Assembly: GCA_001897425.1 (NCBI GenBank)
Contig: MKSW01000027.1
Location: 48,499-112,498 of the forward strand
From: Actinobacteria bacterium 69-20
GTDB taxonomy: Bacteria > Actinomycetota > Actinomycetes > Mycobacteriales > Nakamurellaceae
DNA length: 64,000 bases
Reading direction: 5' to 3'
This document shows positions 17,026 through 24,941 of this stretch, piece by piece. A program made the position numbers and the translations under genes. The notes under the pieces were generated by a model. That model saw only the letters and a list, made by a program, of their open reading frames with translations, did no database searches and was not told the origin of the DNA. How positions within the stretch are numbered: position 1 is the first letter of the stretch; every line of letters starts with the position of its first letter.

Positions 17026-17793
17026 TCAGCGCTTCTTCGACATGTCGGCCGCCAGTGCAGCGCCTACGATACCGGCATTGTTCACCAGTGTCGCGATGAC
17101 CTTCGGCGTTCGTGTCTCGATGAGGTCGAACCACTTGTCCGGCCGCTTCGACACGCCTCCGCCGATGATGAACAGATCGGGCCAGAGCACATTCTCCAAG
17201 TGGCGCAGGTACTTCTGGACCTTGCCGGCCCACGTCTCCCACGTCATGTTCCGACGCTCGCGCGCCGATGCGGAGGCGCGGGATTCGGCGTCATGGCCGT
17301 CCACCTCGATGTGCCCGAGTTCCGCGTTCGGCACCAGGACGCCGTCATAGATGAGGGCGGTGCCGATCCCGGTACCGAGGGTGACCATCACGATGAGGCC
17401 TTCCCGGCCCTCGCCGGCCCCGAACCGGACCTCCGCGAGACCGGCGGCATCGGCATCGTTCAGGGTGGTAACCGGCCCCGGCAGCAGCGGTGAGAGCGTG
17501 TCGAAGAGCGAGGTGCCGGTCCAGGAGGAGTCCATGTTCGCGGAGGTCCGCACCGTGCCATGCATCACCACGCCGGGGAACGTGACACCTACCGGCCCCG
17601 TGTAGTTCGCGTTGCCCACGACGTCGGCCACCGTCTTCGCCACCGCATCCGGGGTGGAGGGGTGCGGAGTGTCGAGCCGGAACCGTTCCGAAGCCAGCGA
17701 TCCGTCGTCCAGGTCGACCACCGCGCACTTGATTCCGGTGCCGCCGATGTCGATGCCGAGGGCCTGGTGGGGGTGGTCGCTGCGCTGGGTCAC
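17026..17793 (-). CDS. ppgK: polyphosphate glucokinase
   Basis: ROK-family kinase, 255 aa, that phosphorylates glucose using polyphosphate or ATP. The phosphate-binding loop GIDIGGTGIKCAVVDL is at the N-terminus, TLNDADAAGLAEV holds the catalytic aspartate, and TLGTGIGTALIYDG and NAELGHIEV follow; LFIIGGGVSKR is the C-terminal glycine-rich motif. The usual zinc-binding cysteines of ROK repressors are absent, as expected for PpgK. GTG 17793 has AAGGA upstream. It lies next to sigA, as in mycobacteria, and would process glucose released by the alpha-glucosidases elsewhere in this window. Confidence 0.93.
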   Translation of the reverse strand: MTQRSDHPHQALGIDIGGTGIKCAVVDLDDGSLASERFRLDTPHPSTPDAVAKTVADVVGNANYTGPVGVTFPGVVMHGTVRTSANMDSSWTGTSLFDTLSPLLPGPVTTLNDADAAGLAEVRFGAGEGREGLIVMVTLGTGIGTALIYDGVLVPNAELGHIEVDGHDAESRASASARERRNMTWETWAGKVQKYLRHLENVLWPDLFIIGGGVSKRPDKWFDLIETRTPKVIATLVNNAGIVGAALAADMSKKR

Positions 17794-17878
17794 GATGGTC
17801 CTTTCCTGGTGCCGACCCGTACGGTCGGGGCGGTGCCGCGGTGATGGTACGTCGTGCTGTGCCGCGAGCGGGGGTCGC

Positions 17879-17938
17879 GGGTCTCGCGGGTGTCAGGCCG
17901 GGCGTCGCGGGTCCGGCCGGTGTCAGGCCGGGCAGCCG
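17879..17938. repeat. 30-bp tandem repeat, two units
   Basis: Two adjoining 30-bp units (17879-17908 and 17909-17938) share GGGT...CGGGTGTCAGGCCGGGC. The second unit contains the stop codon and last codons of cei, so the first looks like a duplicate of the gene's 3' end lying in the cei-ppgK gap. Confidence 0.6.
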
Positions 17939-18699
17939 CTGCGATCCGGGAGCGGCGGGATCGGCGGCAGGCTGCGCACGGACACCGTCTGGCCCTCGAT
18001 CACCGGCGGCGGCGCGGCGGCGTCCTTGGCGTTGTTGAGCCGCTGCTGTACCTGTGTGGAGATCGGCCCGACCTGGTAGCGCGCCCCGAGCGAGAGGTCC
18101 ACGCTGTTGTCCGATCGGCCGTCGAGGACCAACTGCGCGCAGGGCGCGACGATCAGAACGGTCCGGGCTTCCGCGAGACCCGCGTAGCCGTACCGGATCT
18201 CGCCGTAGCAACGCAGATCCGCCGCGGGGTACAGGGGATCGTTCTCCTGTTGCCCGACCTCCGCGAAACCGGCCGCCCGAAGTTCGTCCGTGACGGTCTT
18301 CGCCTGCCCCGTGACGGTGCTCGCGTTCAGCACCCGAACGGGCACCTGCCCGGGGTCCGCCGGGCGAACGCCGGCGAGCGTCTGGTCTGCGGTGAAGGTG
18401 CCCAGAGTCGTGGAGATCGTCGTCGATCGGCCGGACTTCGTGGTCCCCGTTGTGGTCGTCTTCGCCGTCGATGCCGTCGATGACGCGCCGGTGGGCGATG
18501 TCGTGCCTGCCGAACTGCGCGGCGTCGATACCGATGTCGTGGTGAGAGCGCCCGGTTCGTTGCATCCCGTCGCTTCGGCGGGTGCCGGCTTGAGGGCCTC
18601 GGTCCAAATCACGATGGCAGCGACGAACAGCAACGTCAGCAGCACCAGGATCGGCCAGCGGGTGCGGCGCCGGTACCGTGGCGCTGAATCGGGGCTCAC
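17923..18699 (-). CDS. cei: envelope integrity protein Cei
   Basis: A 258-aa protein with one N-terminal membrane helix (WPILVLLTLLFVAAIVIW, about 15-32) and an extracytoplasmic C-terminal LytR_C-type domain. A long Thr/Ser linker joins them. The domain is recognisable by VPVRVLNASTVTGQAKTVTDELRAAGF and by paired cysteines (DLRCYGEIRYG, IVAPCAQLVLDG). Cei supports cell-envelope integrity in mycobacteria. The GTG at 18699 is chosen over 18759 because GGGAGGTC lies 8 nt before it. First gene of the cei-ppgK-sigA series on the minus strand. Confidence 0.85.
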   Translation of the reverse strand: MSPDSAPRYRRRTRWPILVLLTLLFVAAIVIWTEALKPAPAEATGCNEPGALTTTSVSTPRSSAGTTSPTGASSTASTAKTTTTGTTKSGRSTTISTTLGTFTADQTLAGVRPADPGQVPVRVLNASTVTGQAKTVTDELRAAGFAEVGQQENDPLYPAADLRCYGEIRYGYAGLAEARTVLIVAPCAQLVLDGRSDNSVDLSLGARYQVGPISTQVQQRLNNAKDAAAPPPVIEGQTVSVRSLPPIPPLPDRSGCPA

Positions 18700-19078
18700 C
18701 GGTCGATGACCTCCCTGTCTGCGGCGTGCGCGTGGCTGCGACGCTGTGCCCGATGCCACCTATCCCCGTTCGGGCCGGGCGGCAGTTGTCCTGTGCCAGC
18801 GTAGGCGCTTGCCGCGACGACACGGTTCAATGCGCTGAAGTCGTCCCCCGCCTTTCGCCGCCCGGCGGGTATCGGCTAGCCTGCTGGCCGCGCGGTATCA
18901 CTCCTGCGGCACCATCGCTCCGAGTGATCGGCGTACCCGGGCACAAAAACATCCGCGCGTGCGTTAGGAAGCGGAGCATCCGCGGTACATGGTTCCGGCG
19001 GTCGCTCATGAGCCGGAACGACGCGCGATGTGCATGTGCCTTCTGCAGCACTGATGACGACGAGACAAAGGAACGACG
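18700..19078. other. divergent intergenic region between cei and the DUF4193 gene
   Basis: 379 bp with no supported gene. It must hold promoters for cei (leftward) and the DUF4193 gene (rightward). A TAGCCT -10-like box lies at 18877-18882 on the plus strand, which would give a leader of about 190 nt. AGGAACG just before 19079 is the ribosome-binding site. The overlapping ORF-track entries are shadows. Confidence 0.5.
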
Positions 19079-19378
19079 ATGGCAACCGATTACGACGCCC
19101 CGCGCCGCACCGAATCGGACGACGTCAGCGAGGACTCTCTCGAAGAGCTGAAATCGCGTCGCAACGACGCGCAGTCCTCGGTGGTCGACGTCGACGAGGG
19201 CGACACCGCCGAAAGTTTCGAACTGCCCGGGGCAGACCTGTCCGGCGAGGAGCTGACGGTCAGCGTGATCCCGAAGCAGGCCGACGAATTCACCTGCTCG
19301 GTGTGCTTCCTGGTTCAGCACCGGAGCCGGCTCGCCTCGGAGAAGGACGGCCGGGCGGTCTGCGTGGACTGTGCCTGA
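19079..19378 (+). CDS. DUF4193 zinc-ribbon-like protein
   Basis: A 99-aa acidic protein of the actinobacterial DUF4193 family. The N-terminus is MATDYDAPRRTESDD, and the C-terminus has two CxxC pairs (FTCSVCFLVQHR and AVCVDCA), so one zinc ion is probably bound. The family is conserved beside cei/ppgK/sigA in Mycobacteriales, which supports the synteny reading. ATG 19079 has AGGAACG upstream. Its stop overlaps the next start by 8 nt. Function unknown; a link to RNA polymerase has not been shown to my knowledge. Confidence 0.85.
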   Translation: MATDYDAPRRTESDDVSEDSLEELKSRRNDAQSSVVDVDEGDTAESFELPGADLSGEELTVSVIPKQADEFTCSVCFLVQHRSRLASEKDGRAVCVDCA

Positions 19379-19823
19379 CGACACGGCGGGCGCTGTGGGT
19401 ACCGCGGACACCGCGGACACGGTGGGCGCGATGCGGCCAGGGAGCCGGATCGCCGGCCAGGTCCGCGATTTCCACCTGGCGTATGAGCTGCCGGTCGCGT
19501 CCGCGCCGTCGGCCGGACTTTCCGACGGCCAGGCCGAGCTTCGCCAGAGCCTCATCGAGGAGGAGGTGTCCGAGCTCCGCGCCGCGGCCACCGACGCCGA
19601 TATCGTCGGTATCGCGGACGCCCTGGCAGACATCGTCTACGTCGCCTACGGCACCGCGCTGGTCTACGGCATCGACCTGGACGGTGTGCTCGACGAGGTA
19701 CATGCCTCGAATATGACGAAGCTCGGCGCCGATGGTCGTCCGGTACGCCGCGCGGACGGCAAGATACTCAAGGGTCCGGATTACCGTCCGCCGGACATCG
19801 CGGCGGTTCTGCGGCGACAGTGA
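19371..19823 (+). CDS. MazG/HisE-like nucleotide pyrophosphohydrolase
   Basis: A 150-aa all-alpha NTP pyrophosphatase of the PRA-PH/MazG superfamily. The metal-binding EExxE...D pattern is seen as LIEEEVSELRAAATDAD then GIADALADIVYVAYG (about 60-100). The C-terminus, SNMTKLGADGRPVRRADGKILKGPDY, is the typical ending of phage- and actinobacteria-type members. These enzymes hydrolyse (d)NTPs to monophosphates; some family members act on dUTP. GTG 19371 overlaps DUF4193 by 8 nt. In mycobacteria dut lies in this neighbourhood, so this gene may stand in for it; that is inference. Confidence 0.8.
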   Translation: MPDDTAGAVGTADTADTVGAMRPGSRIAGQVRDFHLAYELPVASAPSAGLSDGQAELRQSLIEEEVSELRAAATDADIVGIADALADIVYVAYGTALVYGIDLDGVLDEVHASNMTKLGADGRPVRRADGKILKGPDYRPPDIAAVLRRQ

Positions 19824-19871
19824 CCGGACGGTGACCAGAACGGCGGCAGGCACGACGGAGCGTCGTCACGC

Positions 19872-19877
19872 TAGGCT
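19872..19877 (+). promoter_or_regulatory. -10 box TAGGCT before the OB-fold gene
   Basis: TAGGCT lies 54 bp before the ATG at 19932, in the only gap within this operon. A ribosome-binding site (GGGGGAGA) precedes the ATG, so this would be a conventional short-leader promoter. Confidence 0.4.
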
Positions 19878-19931
19878 CGGAGACGCAGCGGGTCGGATCG
19901 ACGGCATGTCCATCCGGGACCGGGGGAGACC

Positions 19932-20306
19932 ATGATCATGCGCAGTCCACTCGGACGCTGGGTGCGCCGTCTGACCAGCGACGAGGGGGAGCTCGAGGCG
20001 GACACGTTGTCGTCCGAGACCGATGCGGGCGGCGCGATGCGCGCCGACTGCTGCCGGGTCGGCGAGAAGGCCGAGATCCTCGGGAAGCTGCGAATGGTGC
20101 AGGTGCAACCGTGTGACAGCCTCGCCGCGTTGATCGCGGAGCTGTACGACGGCACCGACGCCGTCGAGCTGATCTGGCTGGGCAGGCGCACGATCGCCGG
20201 GATCGAGGCCGGACGCACGGTCCGAGCCACCGGCCGCATCGCGCTGCGCGACGGGCACAAGGCGATCTACAACCCCCGCTACCAACTCTTGCCGACGAGC
20301 GTGTGA
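19932..20306 (+). CDS. OB-fold nucleic-acid-binding protein
   Basis: A 124-aa protein, counterpart of the OB-fold gene found between dut and DUF3159 in mycobacteria. KAEILGKLRMVQVQPCDSLAALIAELYDGTDAVELIWLG and RTVRATGRIALRDGHKAIYNPRYQLLP fit the five-strand OB fold, ending in the usual NPRYQL. Probably cytoplasmic and able to bind single-stranded nucleic acid, but no biochemical role is known. GGGGGAGA precedes the ATG. Overlaps the DUF3159 gene by 4 nt. Confidence 0.8.
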   Translation: MIMRSPLGRWVRRLTSDEGELEADTLSSETDAGGAMRADCCRVGEKAEILGKLRMVQVQPCDSLAALIAELYDGTDAVELIWLGRRTIAGIEAGRTVRATGRIALRDGHKAIYNPRYQLLPTSV

Positions 20307-21115
20307 TGGGTCGGCATCGCCCCCTCGCGTCCGGCACCGGCAGTGTTCCCGTGGGTCCCGTGCCGCCCCCCTGGGATGACGAGCCGACCGCTCCTGCCGA
20401 CGGGCGCGCGCCCGGCGCCGAACGGCCTGCCGCCGTCGAAGCATCCGAGGCGGGGTCGCCGGGGGAGGATGCAGCGGCGAGTCGCCCTACGCTGCTCGAC
20501 CAAATGGGCGGCCCGATGGGCATGGTCGATTCCGGCCTTCCCGTGGTGGTCTTCGTCGTTGTCAACGTGATGGCGGGGTTGACCGCGGGGATCATCGCGG
20601 CGCTGGCCGCCGGGGTCGTCATCGCGGCCGCGCGGCTCGTTCGGCACAAACCGGTCACCCAGGCCATCGGCGGCCTGGTGGCGGTGGGGATCGCCGCCTT
20701 CATCGCCTACCGCGTCGGGTCCGCCCGCGGGTACTTCCTGTTCGGGATCTGGACGTATCTGCTCTACGGCGCCGCCCTCGCACTGTCCGTGATCGTGCGC
20801 TGGCCGCTCATCGGCCTGGCGTGGGAGTCGCTCAACGGGCGGGGACGCGCATGGCGCGCCGATCGCCGTCTGCGGTACCGCTACGATGCCGCCACCCTGG
20901 TGTGGGTCGCGGTGTTCGCGCTGCGATATGTGGTGCAGCAATGGCTGTATGGGGCGGATCAGGTGGGCTGGCTCGCCGGTGCGCGGCTGGCGATGGGGTA
21001 TCCGTTGTTCGTCATCGCCGCGCTCGCGACCGTCGTCATCGTCGGATCTGCGTCCGGTGTTCGCGTGCGGGATCTGCTGCGCAGACGGCGCCCCGCCCCG
21101 ACCGACCCGCGCTGA
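20303..21115 (+). CDS. DUF3159 membrane protein
   Basis: A 270-aa multi-pass membrane protein of the DUF3159 family. About 65 polar residues (Pro/Ala/Glu-rich) come first, then TLLDQMGGPMGMVDSGLPVVVFVVVN, the conserved family opening. Five or six hydrophobic segments follow, with a conserved loop WESLNGRGRAWRADRRLRYRYD. GTG 20303 overlaps the OB-fold stop; ATG 20306 is an equally possible start. Same order as in mycobacteria: OB-fold, DUF3159, then ceoC/ceoB on the opposite strand. Function unknown. Confidence 0.8.
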   Translation: MMGRHRPLASGTGSVPVGPVPPPWDDEPTAPADGRAPGAERPAAVEASEAGSPGEDAAASRPTLLDQMGGPMGMVDSGLPVVVFVVVNVMAGLTAGIIAALAAGVVIAAARLVRHKPVTQAIGGLVAVGIAAFIAYRVGSARGYFLFGIWTYLLYGAALALSVIVRWPLIGLAWESLNGRGRAWRADRRLRYRYDAATLVWVAVFALRYVVQQWLYGADQVGWLAGARLAMGYPLFVIAALATVVIVGSASGVRVRDLLRRRRPAPTDPR

Positions 21116-21161
21116 TCGACCCCGGCTGTGTGACCCCCGCTGTGTGACCTGCCGCGTGCGG

Positions 21162-21815
21162 TCAGCTGAGCGCGCGGCGCACCTCGTCCTCGACCTCGGG
21201 CGTTGCCACGAGCAGCAATTCGTCCCCCGCCTCCAACGGTTCGTCCGCCTGCGGCACGATCACCCGGCCGCCGCGCAGGATCGTGACCAGCGCGGCATCC
21301 GGCGGCAACCGCAGGTCCCGGACGGGGCTCCCGGAGATGGCGGCTCCCGAGGGCAGCGTCACCTCCACCAGGTTGGCCTGGCCCTGTCGCAGGGTGAACA
21401 GCCGGACCAGATCGCCGACCGTCACGGCCTCCTCGACCAGCGCGGCCAGGATGCGCGGTGTCGAGACGGCGACGTCGACGCCCCACGACTCGTTGAACAG
21501 CCACTCATTGCGCGGGTCGTTGACGCGGCCGACCACGCGGCTCACGGCGAACTCGGTCTTCGCGAGCAGGGCCAGCACCAGGTTGACCTTGTCGTCCCCG
21601 GTGCAGGCGATCACCACATCGCAGGTGTGCAGTCCCGCCTCCTCCAGGGAGGCGAGTTCGCAGGCGTCGGCCTGCACCCATTCCGCCGCGTCGATCAGCT
21701 CCGGGGTGATCGCGTCGGCCGACCGGTCGATCAGCATCACCTGGTGGCCGTTGTCCACGAGTTCCGCGGCGATCGACCGCCCGACAGAGCCGGCGCCTGC
21801 GATGGCGATCCTCAT
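21162..21815 (-). CDS. ceoC: TrkA-type potassium uptake regulator CeoC
   Basis: A 217-aa regulatory subunit for Trk/Ktr potassium uptake. The N-terminal RCK domain opens with the NAD-binding motif MRIAIAGAGSVGRSIA and has acidic VMLIDRSADAI after the second strand. VIACTGDDKVNLVLALLAK and VGRVNDPRN are typical. A C-terminal RCK_C domain follows (SGSPVRDLRLPPDAALVTILRGG). ATG 21815 is chosen because the fold begins there; GGGAGAA lies just before it. A 29-codon ORF copied from its own 5' end separates it from ceoB (see that entry). Partner of ceoB. Confidence 0.9.
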   Translation of the reverse strand: MRIAIAGAGSVGRSIAAELVDNGHQVMLIDRSADAITPELIDAAEWVQADACELASLEEAGLHTCDVVIACTGDDKVNLVLALLAKTEFAVSRVVGRVNDPRNEWLFNESWGVDVAVSTPRILAALVEEAVTVGDLVRLFTLRQGQANLVEVTLPSGAAISGSPVRDLRLPPDAALVTILRGGRVIVPQADEPLEAGDELLLVATPEVEDEVRRALS

Positions 21816-21901
21816 GCAGTTTCTCCCGTGTGCGTGGCGCCGGCTGGCTCGGGCAGTGTGATGAGCCCGACAGAGCCGGCGCCCGCTATCGCGATCCTCA
21901 T
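21812..21901 (-). CDS. 29-codon leader ORF duplicated from the ceoC start
   Basis: Reading left from ATG 21901, this short ORF encodes MRIAIAGAGSVG, identical to the first 12 residues of CeoC, then LITLPEPAGATHTGETA and TGA. Its ATG overlaps the ceoB stop (ATGA), and its own TGA overlaps the ceoC ATG (again ATGA). The 86-bp distance between the two starts is not a multiple of three, so it is not an N-terminal extension of CeoC. It looks like a partial duplication that kept translational coupling on both sides. Whether it is translated is inferred. Confidence 0.55.
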   Translation of the reverse strand: MRIAIAGAGSVGLITLPEPAGATHTGETA

Positions 21902-22566
21902 GCCGACTCCTCACCGGGGCGGGCGGCGGCCCGGTCAGGGACGGCCACCAGATCCGTGCACAGTACGGCGGCGTAGACGATATCGCCGTCCTGGATCACG
22001 CTCGACTCGTCCGGAAGCAGCGCCTCGCCGAACCGGATGATCGACGCGACGTGCACCGAGAGCGCGCGTTCCAGCTGGTGCACGGGCCGGCCGATCCATT
22101 CGCGGTGGTACGGGATTGCGGCGATCGCGACCTGGCCGGTCGGGTCGCGCCATTCGCTGATCACGCCCTCCGGGATGATCTCCCGCAGCAGCCGGTCCGC
22201 CGTCCACGGCACCGTCGCCACCGTCGGGATGCCGAGCCGCTCGTAGACCGCAGCGCGCTTCTGGTCATAGATACGCGCGACCACGATCTCCACGCCGAAC
22301 TGCTCGCGGGCCACCCGCGCGGCGATGATGTTCGAGTTATCCCCGGACGACACCGCGGCGAACGCGTGGGCCTCGGCGATCCGCGCCTTGGTCAGCGTGT
22401 CCCGGTCGAAACCCATTCCCAGTACCTGGGTTCCGCGGAACTCCGGTCCCAGCCTGCGGAACGCCTCGGCGTCGCGGTCGATGACCGCGACGGAATGTCC
22501 CGCGTCCGAGAGCTGCCGGGCCAGCATCGATCCGACACGCCCACAGCCCATGATCACGATGTGCAT
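21898..22566 (-). CDS. ceoB: TrkA-type potassium uptake regulator CeoB
   Basis: A 222-aa Trk regulatory subunit. The RCK_N domain starts with MHIVIMGCGRVGSMLARQL and has VAVIDRDAEAF closing the NAD site. VSSGDNSNIIAARVAREQFGVEIVVARIYD follows, as does GIPTVATVPWTADRLL. The C-terminal RCK_C part is VHQLERALSVHVASIIRFG to DGDIVYAAVL. It probably binds NAD(H) and gates a potassium channel together with CeoC. The channel subunit is not in this window. The gene is divergent from the APC permease. Confidence 0.92.
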   Translation of the reverse strand: MHIVIMGCGRVGSMLARQLSDAGHSVAVIDRDAEAFRRLGPEFRGTQVLGMGFDRDTLTKARIAEAHAFAAVSSGDNSNIIAARVAREQFGVEIVVARIYDQKRAAVYERLGIPTVATVPWTADRLLREIIPEGVISEWRDPTGQVAIAAIPYHREWIGRPVHQLERALSVHVASIIRFGEALLPDESSVIQDGDIVYAAVLCTDLVAVPDRAAARPGEESA

Positions 22567-22782
22567 CGCGAGTTGTCCCTCTCCGGCGTCGTGTAAGGCC
22601 GAATGTCGTCATCGCAGGTCGGTGCGGCGTAGTGGCACGGCATCTCGGTGCCGGATGTCCTCGCCGCCGCGCACCGCCCCTCGACGGTACTCACGCAACC
22701 TACCGCCCGCGGCGATCCGCGCCGAACGGTGGCCACACGGCGAGGCGCGGCCCGCGCGTACCCCAGCGGCGCCGGCTCGTCG

Positions 22783-22788
22783 TAGGCT
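22783..22788 (+). promoter_or_regulatory. -10 box TAGGCT, probable leaderless promoter
   Basis: TAGGCT ends 8 nt before the GTG of the APC permease, and no ribosome-binding site is present. The spacing suggests that the mRNA begins at the start codon. Confidence 0.5.
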
Positions 22789-22796
22789 ATCCGGTT

Positions 22797-24941
22797 GTGT
22801 CGAAACGGACAGCGCCGAAGCTCCCCAGGGTCGTCAAACGACTGCTGGTCGGGCAGCCGTTTCGCAGCGACAAGCTGTCGCACACGCTGCTGCCCAAGCG
22901 GATCGCGCTGCCGGTGTTCGCGTCGGACGCGCTCTCCTCCGTCGCGTACGCGCCGGAGGAGGTCTTCGCGACCCTGTCCGTCGCCGGCCTGTCCGCCGTC
23001 ACCATGGCTCCGTGGGTCGCGGCCCTGGTGGCGTTCGTCATGCTCGTGGTTGTCGCGTCCTATCGGCAGAACGTGCACGCCTACCCCTCCGGGGGCGGCG
23101 ACTACGAGGTCGCGAGCACCAACCTGGGCCCGAACTTCGGTCTGATGGTGTCCAGCGCGCTGATGGTCGACTACATCTTGACGGTCGCGGTGTCCACCGC
23201 GTCGGGGGTGGCGAACATCGGGTCGGCCGTCGGCGTCGTCGGGGATCACGCGGTGCTGTTCTCGGTCGGGATCATCGTCGTGGTGACGGCGCTCAATCTG
23301 CGCGGCATCCGCGAGTCTGGCAAGGCATTCGCGATCCCGGTGTACGCGTTCATCGTCTCGATCCTCATCATGATCGTCACCGGTCTCGTCAAGTTCGCCC
23401 TCGGTATGACGCAGCTCTCGCCGAGCGCCGGGTTCACCATCCAGGCGACCGGGACCTTCAGCGGTGCCGCGTTCGCGTTCCTGCTGCTGCGCGCGTTCTC
23501 GTCGGGGTCCGCTGCGCTCACCGGCGTCGAGGCCATCTCGAACGGTGTGCCGTCGTTCCGCAAGCCGAAGTCCAAGAACGCGGCGACCACGCTCGCTCTC
23601 ATGGGCGTGTTATCGGTGACCATGCTGATGGGCCTGGTCGGCATGGCCGTGATCACCCACGTCCACCTGGCCGGGCCCGGGGTGACGCTGGGTGGCGCGC
23701 CGGCGGACTACAACCAAAACACGCTGGTGGTGCAGATCGCGCGCGCGGTTTTCGACGGATTCCCCATCGGCTACTACGTGGTCTCGTTCACCACGGGCCT
23801 CATCCTGATGCTGGCCTGCAACACCGCGTTCAACGGCTTCCCCGTGCTGGGCTCGATCCTTGCGCAACATCAATACCTGCCGCGCCAGCTGCACACCCGT
23901 GGCGACCGGCTCGCCTACTCCAACGGCATCGTGTTCCTGGCCGGCATCGCGCTGGTGTTGATCATCGCGTTCAAGGCGAACGTCTCCAGCCTGATCCAGC
24001 TCTACATCGTCGGCGTGTTCGTGTCGTTCACGTGTTCCCAGGGCGGCATGCTGCGGCATTGGCAGCGGCTGCTGCGGACCGAGAAGGATCGCGCCGCCCG
24101 GCTTCGCATGCGACGCGCACAGACCATCAACGCGATCGGTTTCTGCTGCACCGGAACGGTTCTGGTGATCGTTCTGCTGACGAAGTTCCTGGCCGGGGCG
24201 TGGATCGCGATCCTCGCGATGGTGATCATCTTCTTCACCATGAAGGGCATCCACCGGCACTACGCGCGGGTGGCGCGGGAACTGGCCGGTTCGGAGCAGG
24301 ACCTGGTGCTGCCGAGCCGCATCCACGGCATCGTGCTGGTCTCGAAGTTGCACCTGCCGGCCCTCCGTGCGCTCGCCTACGCCCGCGCGACCCGCCCCGA
24401 CGTGCTGGAGGCGGTGACCGTCAATGTGGACCCCGAGGACACGACCGCCCTGGCCCGTGAGTGGGAGGACCGGCAGATCCCGGTCCCGCTGAAGATCATC
24501 GACTCGCCGTTCCGGGAGATCACGCGGCCGATCCTGGACTACGTTCGTCGGGTCCGCAGCGATTCCCCGCGCGACGTGGTCACGGTCTTCATCCCGGAAT
24601 ACGTGGTCGGCCACTGGTGGGAGCAGTTGCTGCACAACCAGTCCGCGCTCCGGCTCAAGGGCCGGCTGCTGTTCACCCCCGGCGTGATGGTCACCAGCGT
24701 GCCGTGGCAACTGCTCGGCTCGGCGGACGCCGCGGAGCCCAAGTCCGGCGGCCCGCAGCGCCCCGGTCGGGCACCCGCGCGGGCGGACACCGCCGAGCGG
24801 ACCGGCTGGTTCGGCCAGACGATGGGTGCCCAGCACCCGGACGGGCAGGCGGCCGGGGGCCGGACCGGAGACGGCGCGTACGGCGCGCGCCCCTCTCCGG
24901 CGAGCCACGGGTTGCATCCGCGCCTGCGACGCCGCCGGTGA
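22797..24941 (+). CDS. APC-family permease, core-locus type
   Basis: A 714-aa inner-membrane transporter of the amino acid-polyamine-organocation superfamily. The conserved opening is LPKRIALPVFASDALSSVAYAPEEV. About twelve hydrophobic segments follow (FMLVVVASYRQNVHAYPSGGGDYEVAS is the substrate-site region), then a long cytoplasmic domain from about 480. In mycobacteria the orthologue sits between ceoB and the RNA methyltransferase, exactly as here. It is fairly often annotated as an amino-acid permease, but the location beside Trk regulators leaves a potassium-related role open. GTG 22797 follows a leaderless-type -10 box. Overlaps the methyltransferase by 4 nt. Confidence 0.87.
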   Translation: MSKRTAPKLPRVVKRLLVGQPFRSDKLSHTLLPKRIALPVFASDALSSVAYAPEEVFATLSVAGLSAVTMAPWVAALVAFVMLVVVASYRQNVHAYPSGGGDYEVASTNLGPNFGLMVSSALMVDYILTVAVSTASGVANIGSAVGVVGDHAVLFSVGIIVVVTALNLRGIRESGKAFAIPVYAFIVSILIMIVTGLVKFALGMTQLSPSAGFTIQATGTFSGAAFAFLLLRAFSSGSAALTGVEAISNGVPSFRKPKSKNAATTLALMGVLSVTMLMGLVGMAVITHVHLAGPGVTLGGAPADYNQNTLVVQIARAVFDGFPIGYYVVSFTTGLILMLACNTAFNGFPVLGSILAQHQYLPRQLHTRGDRLAYSNGIVFLAGIALVLIIAFKANVSSLIQLYIVGVFVSFTCSQGGMLRHWQRLLRTEKDRAARLRMRRAQTINAIGFCCTGTVLVIVLLTKFLAGAWIAILAMVIIFFTMKGIHRHYARVARELAGSEQDLVLPSRIHGIVLVSKLHLPALRALAYARATRPDVLEAVTVNVDPEDTTALAREWEDRQIPVPLKIIDSPFREITRPILDYVRRVRSDSPRDVVTVFIPEYVVGHWWEQLLHNQSALRLKGRLLFTPGVMVTSVPWQLLGSADAAEPKSGGPQRPGRAPARADTAERTGWFGQTMGAQHPDGQAAGGRTGDGAYGARPSPASHGLHPRLRRRR

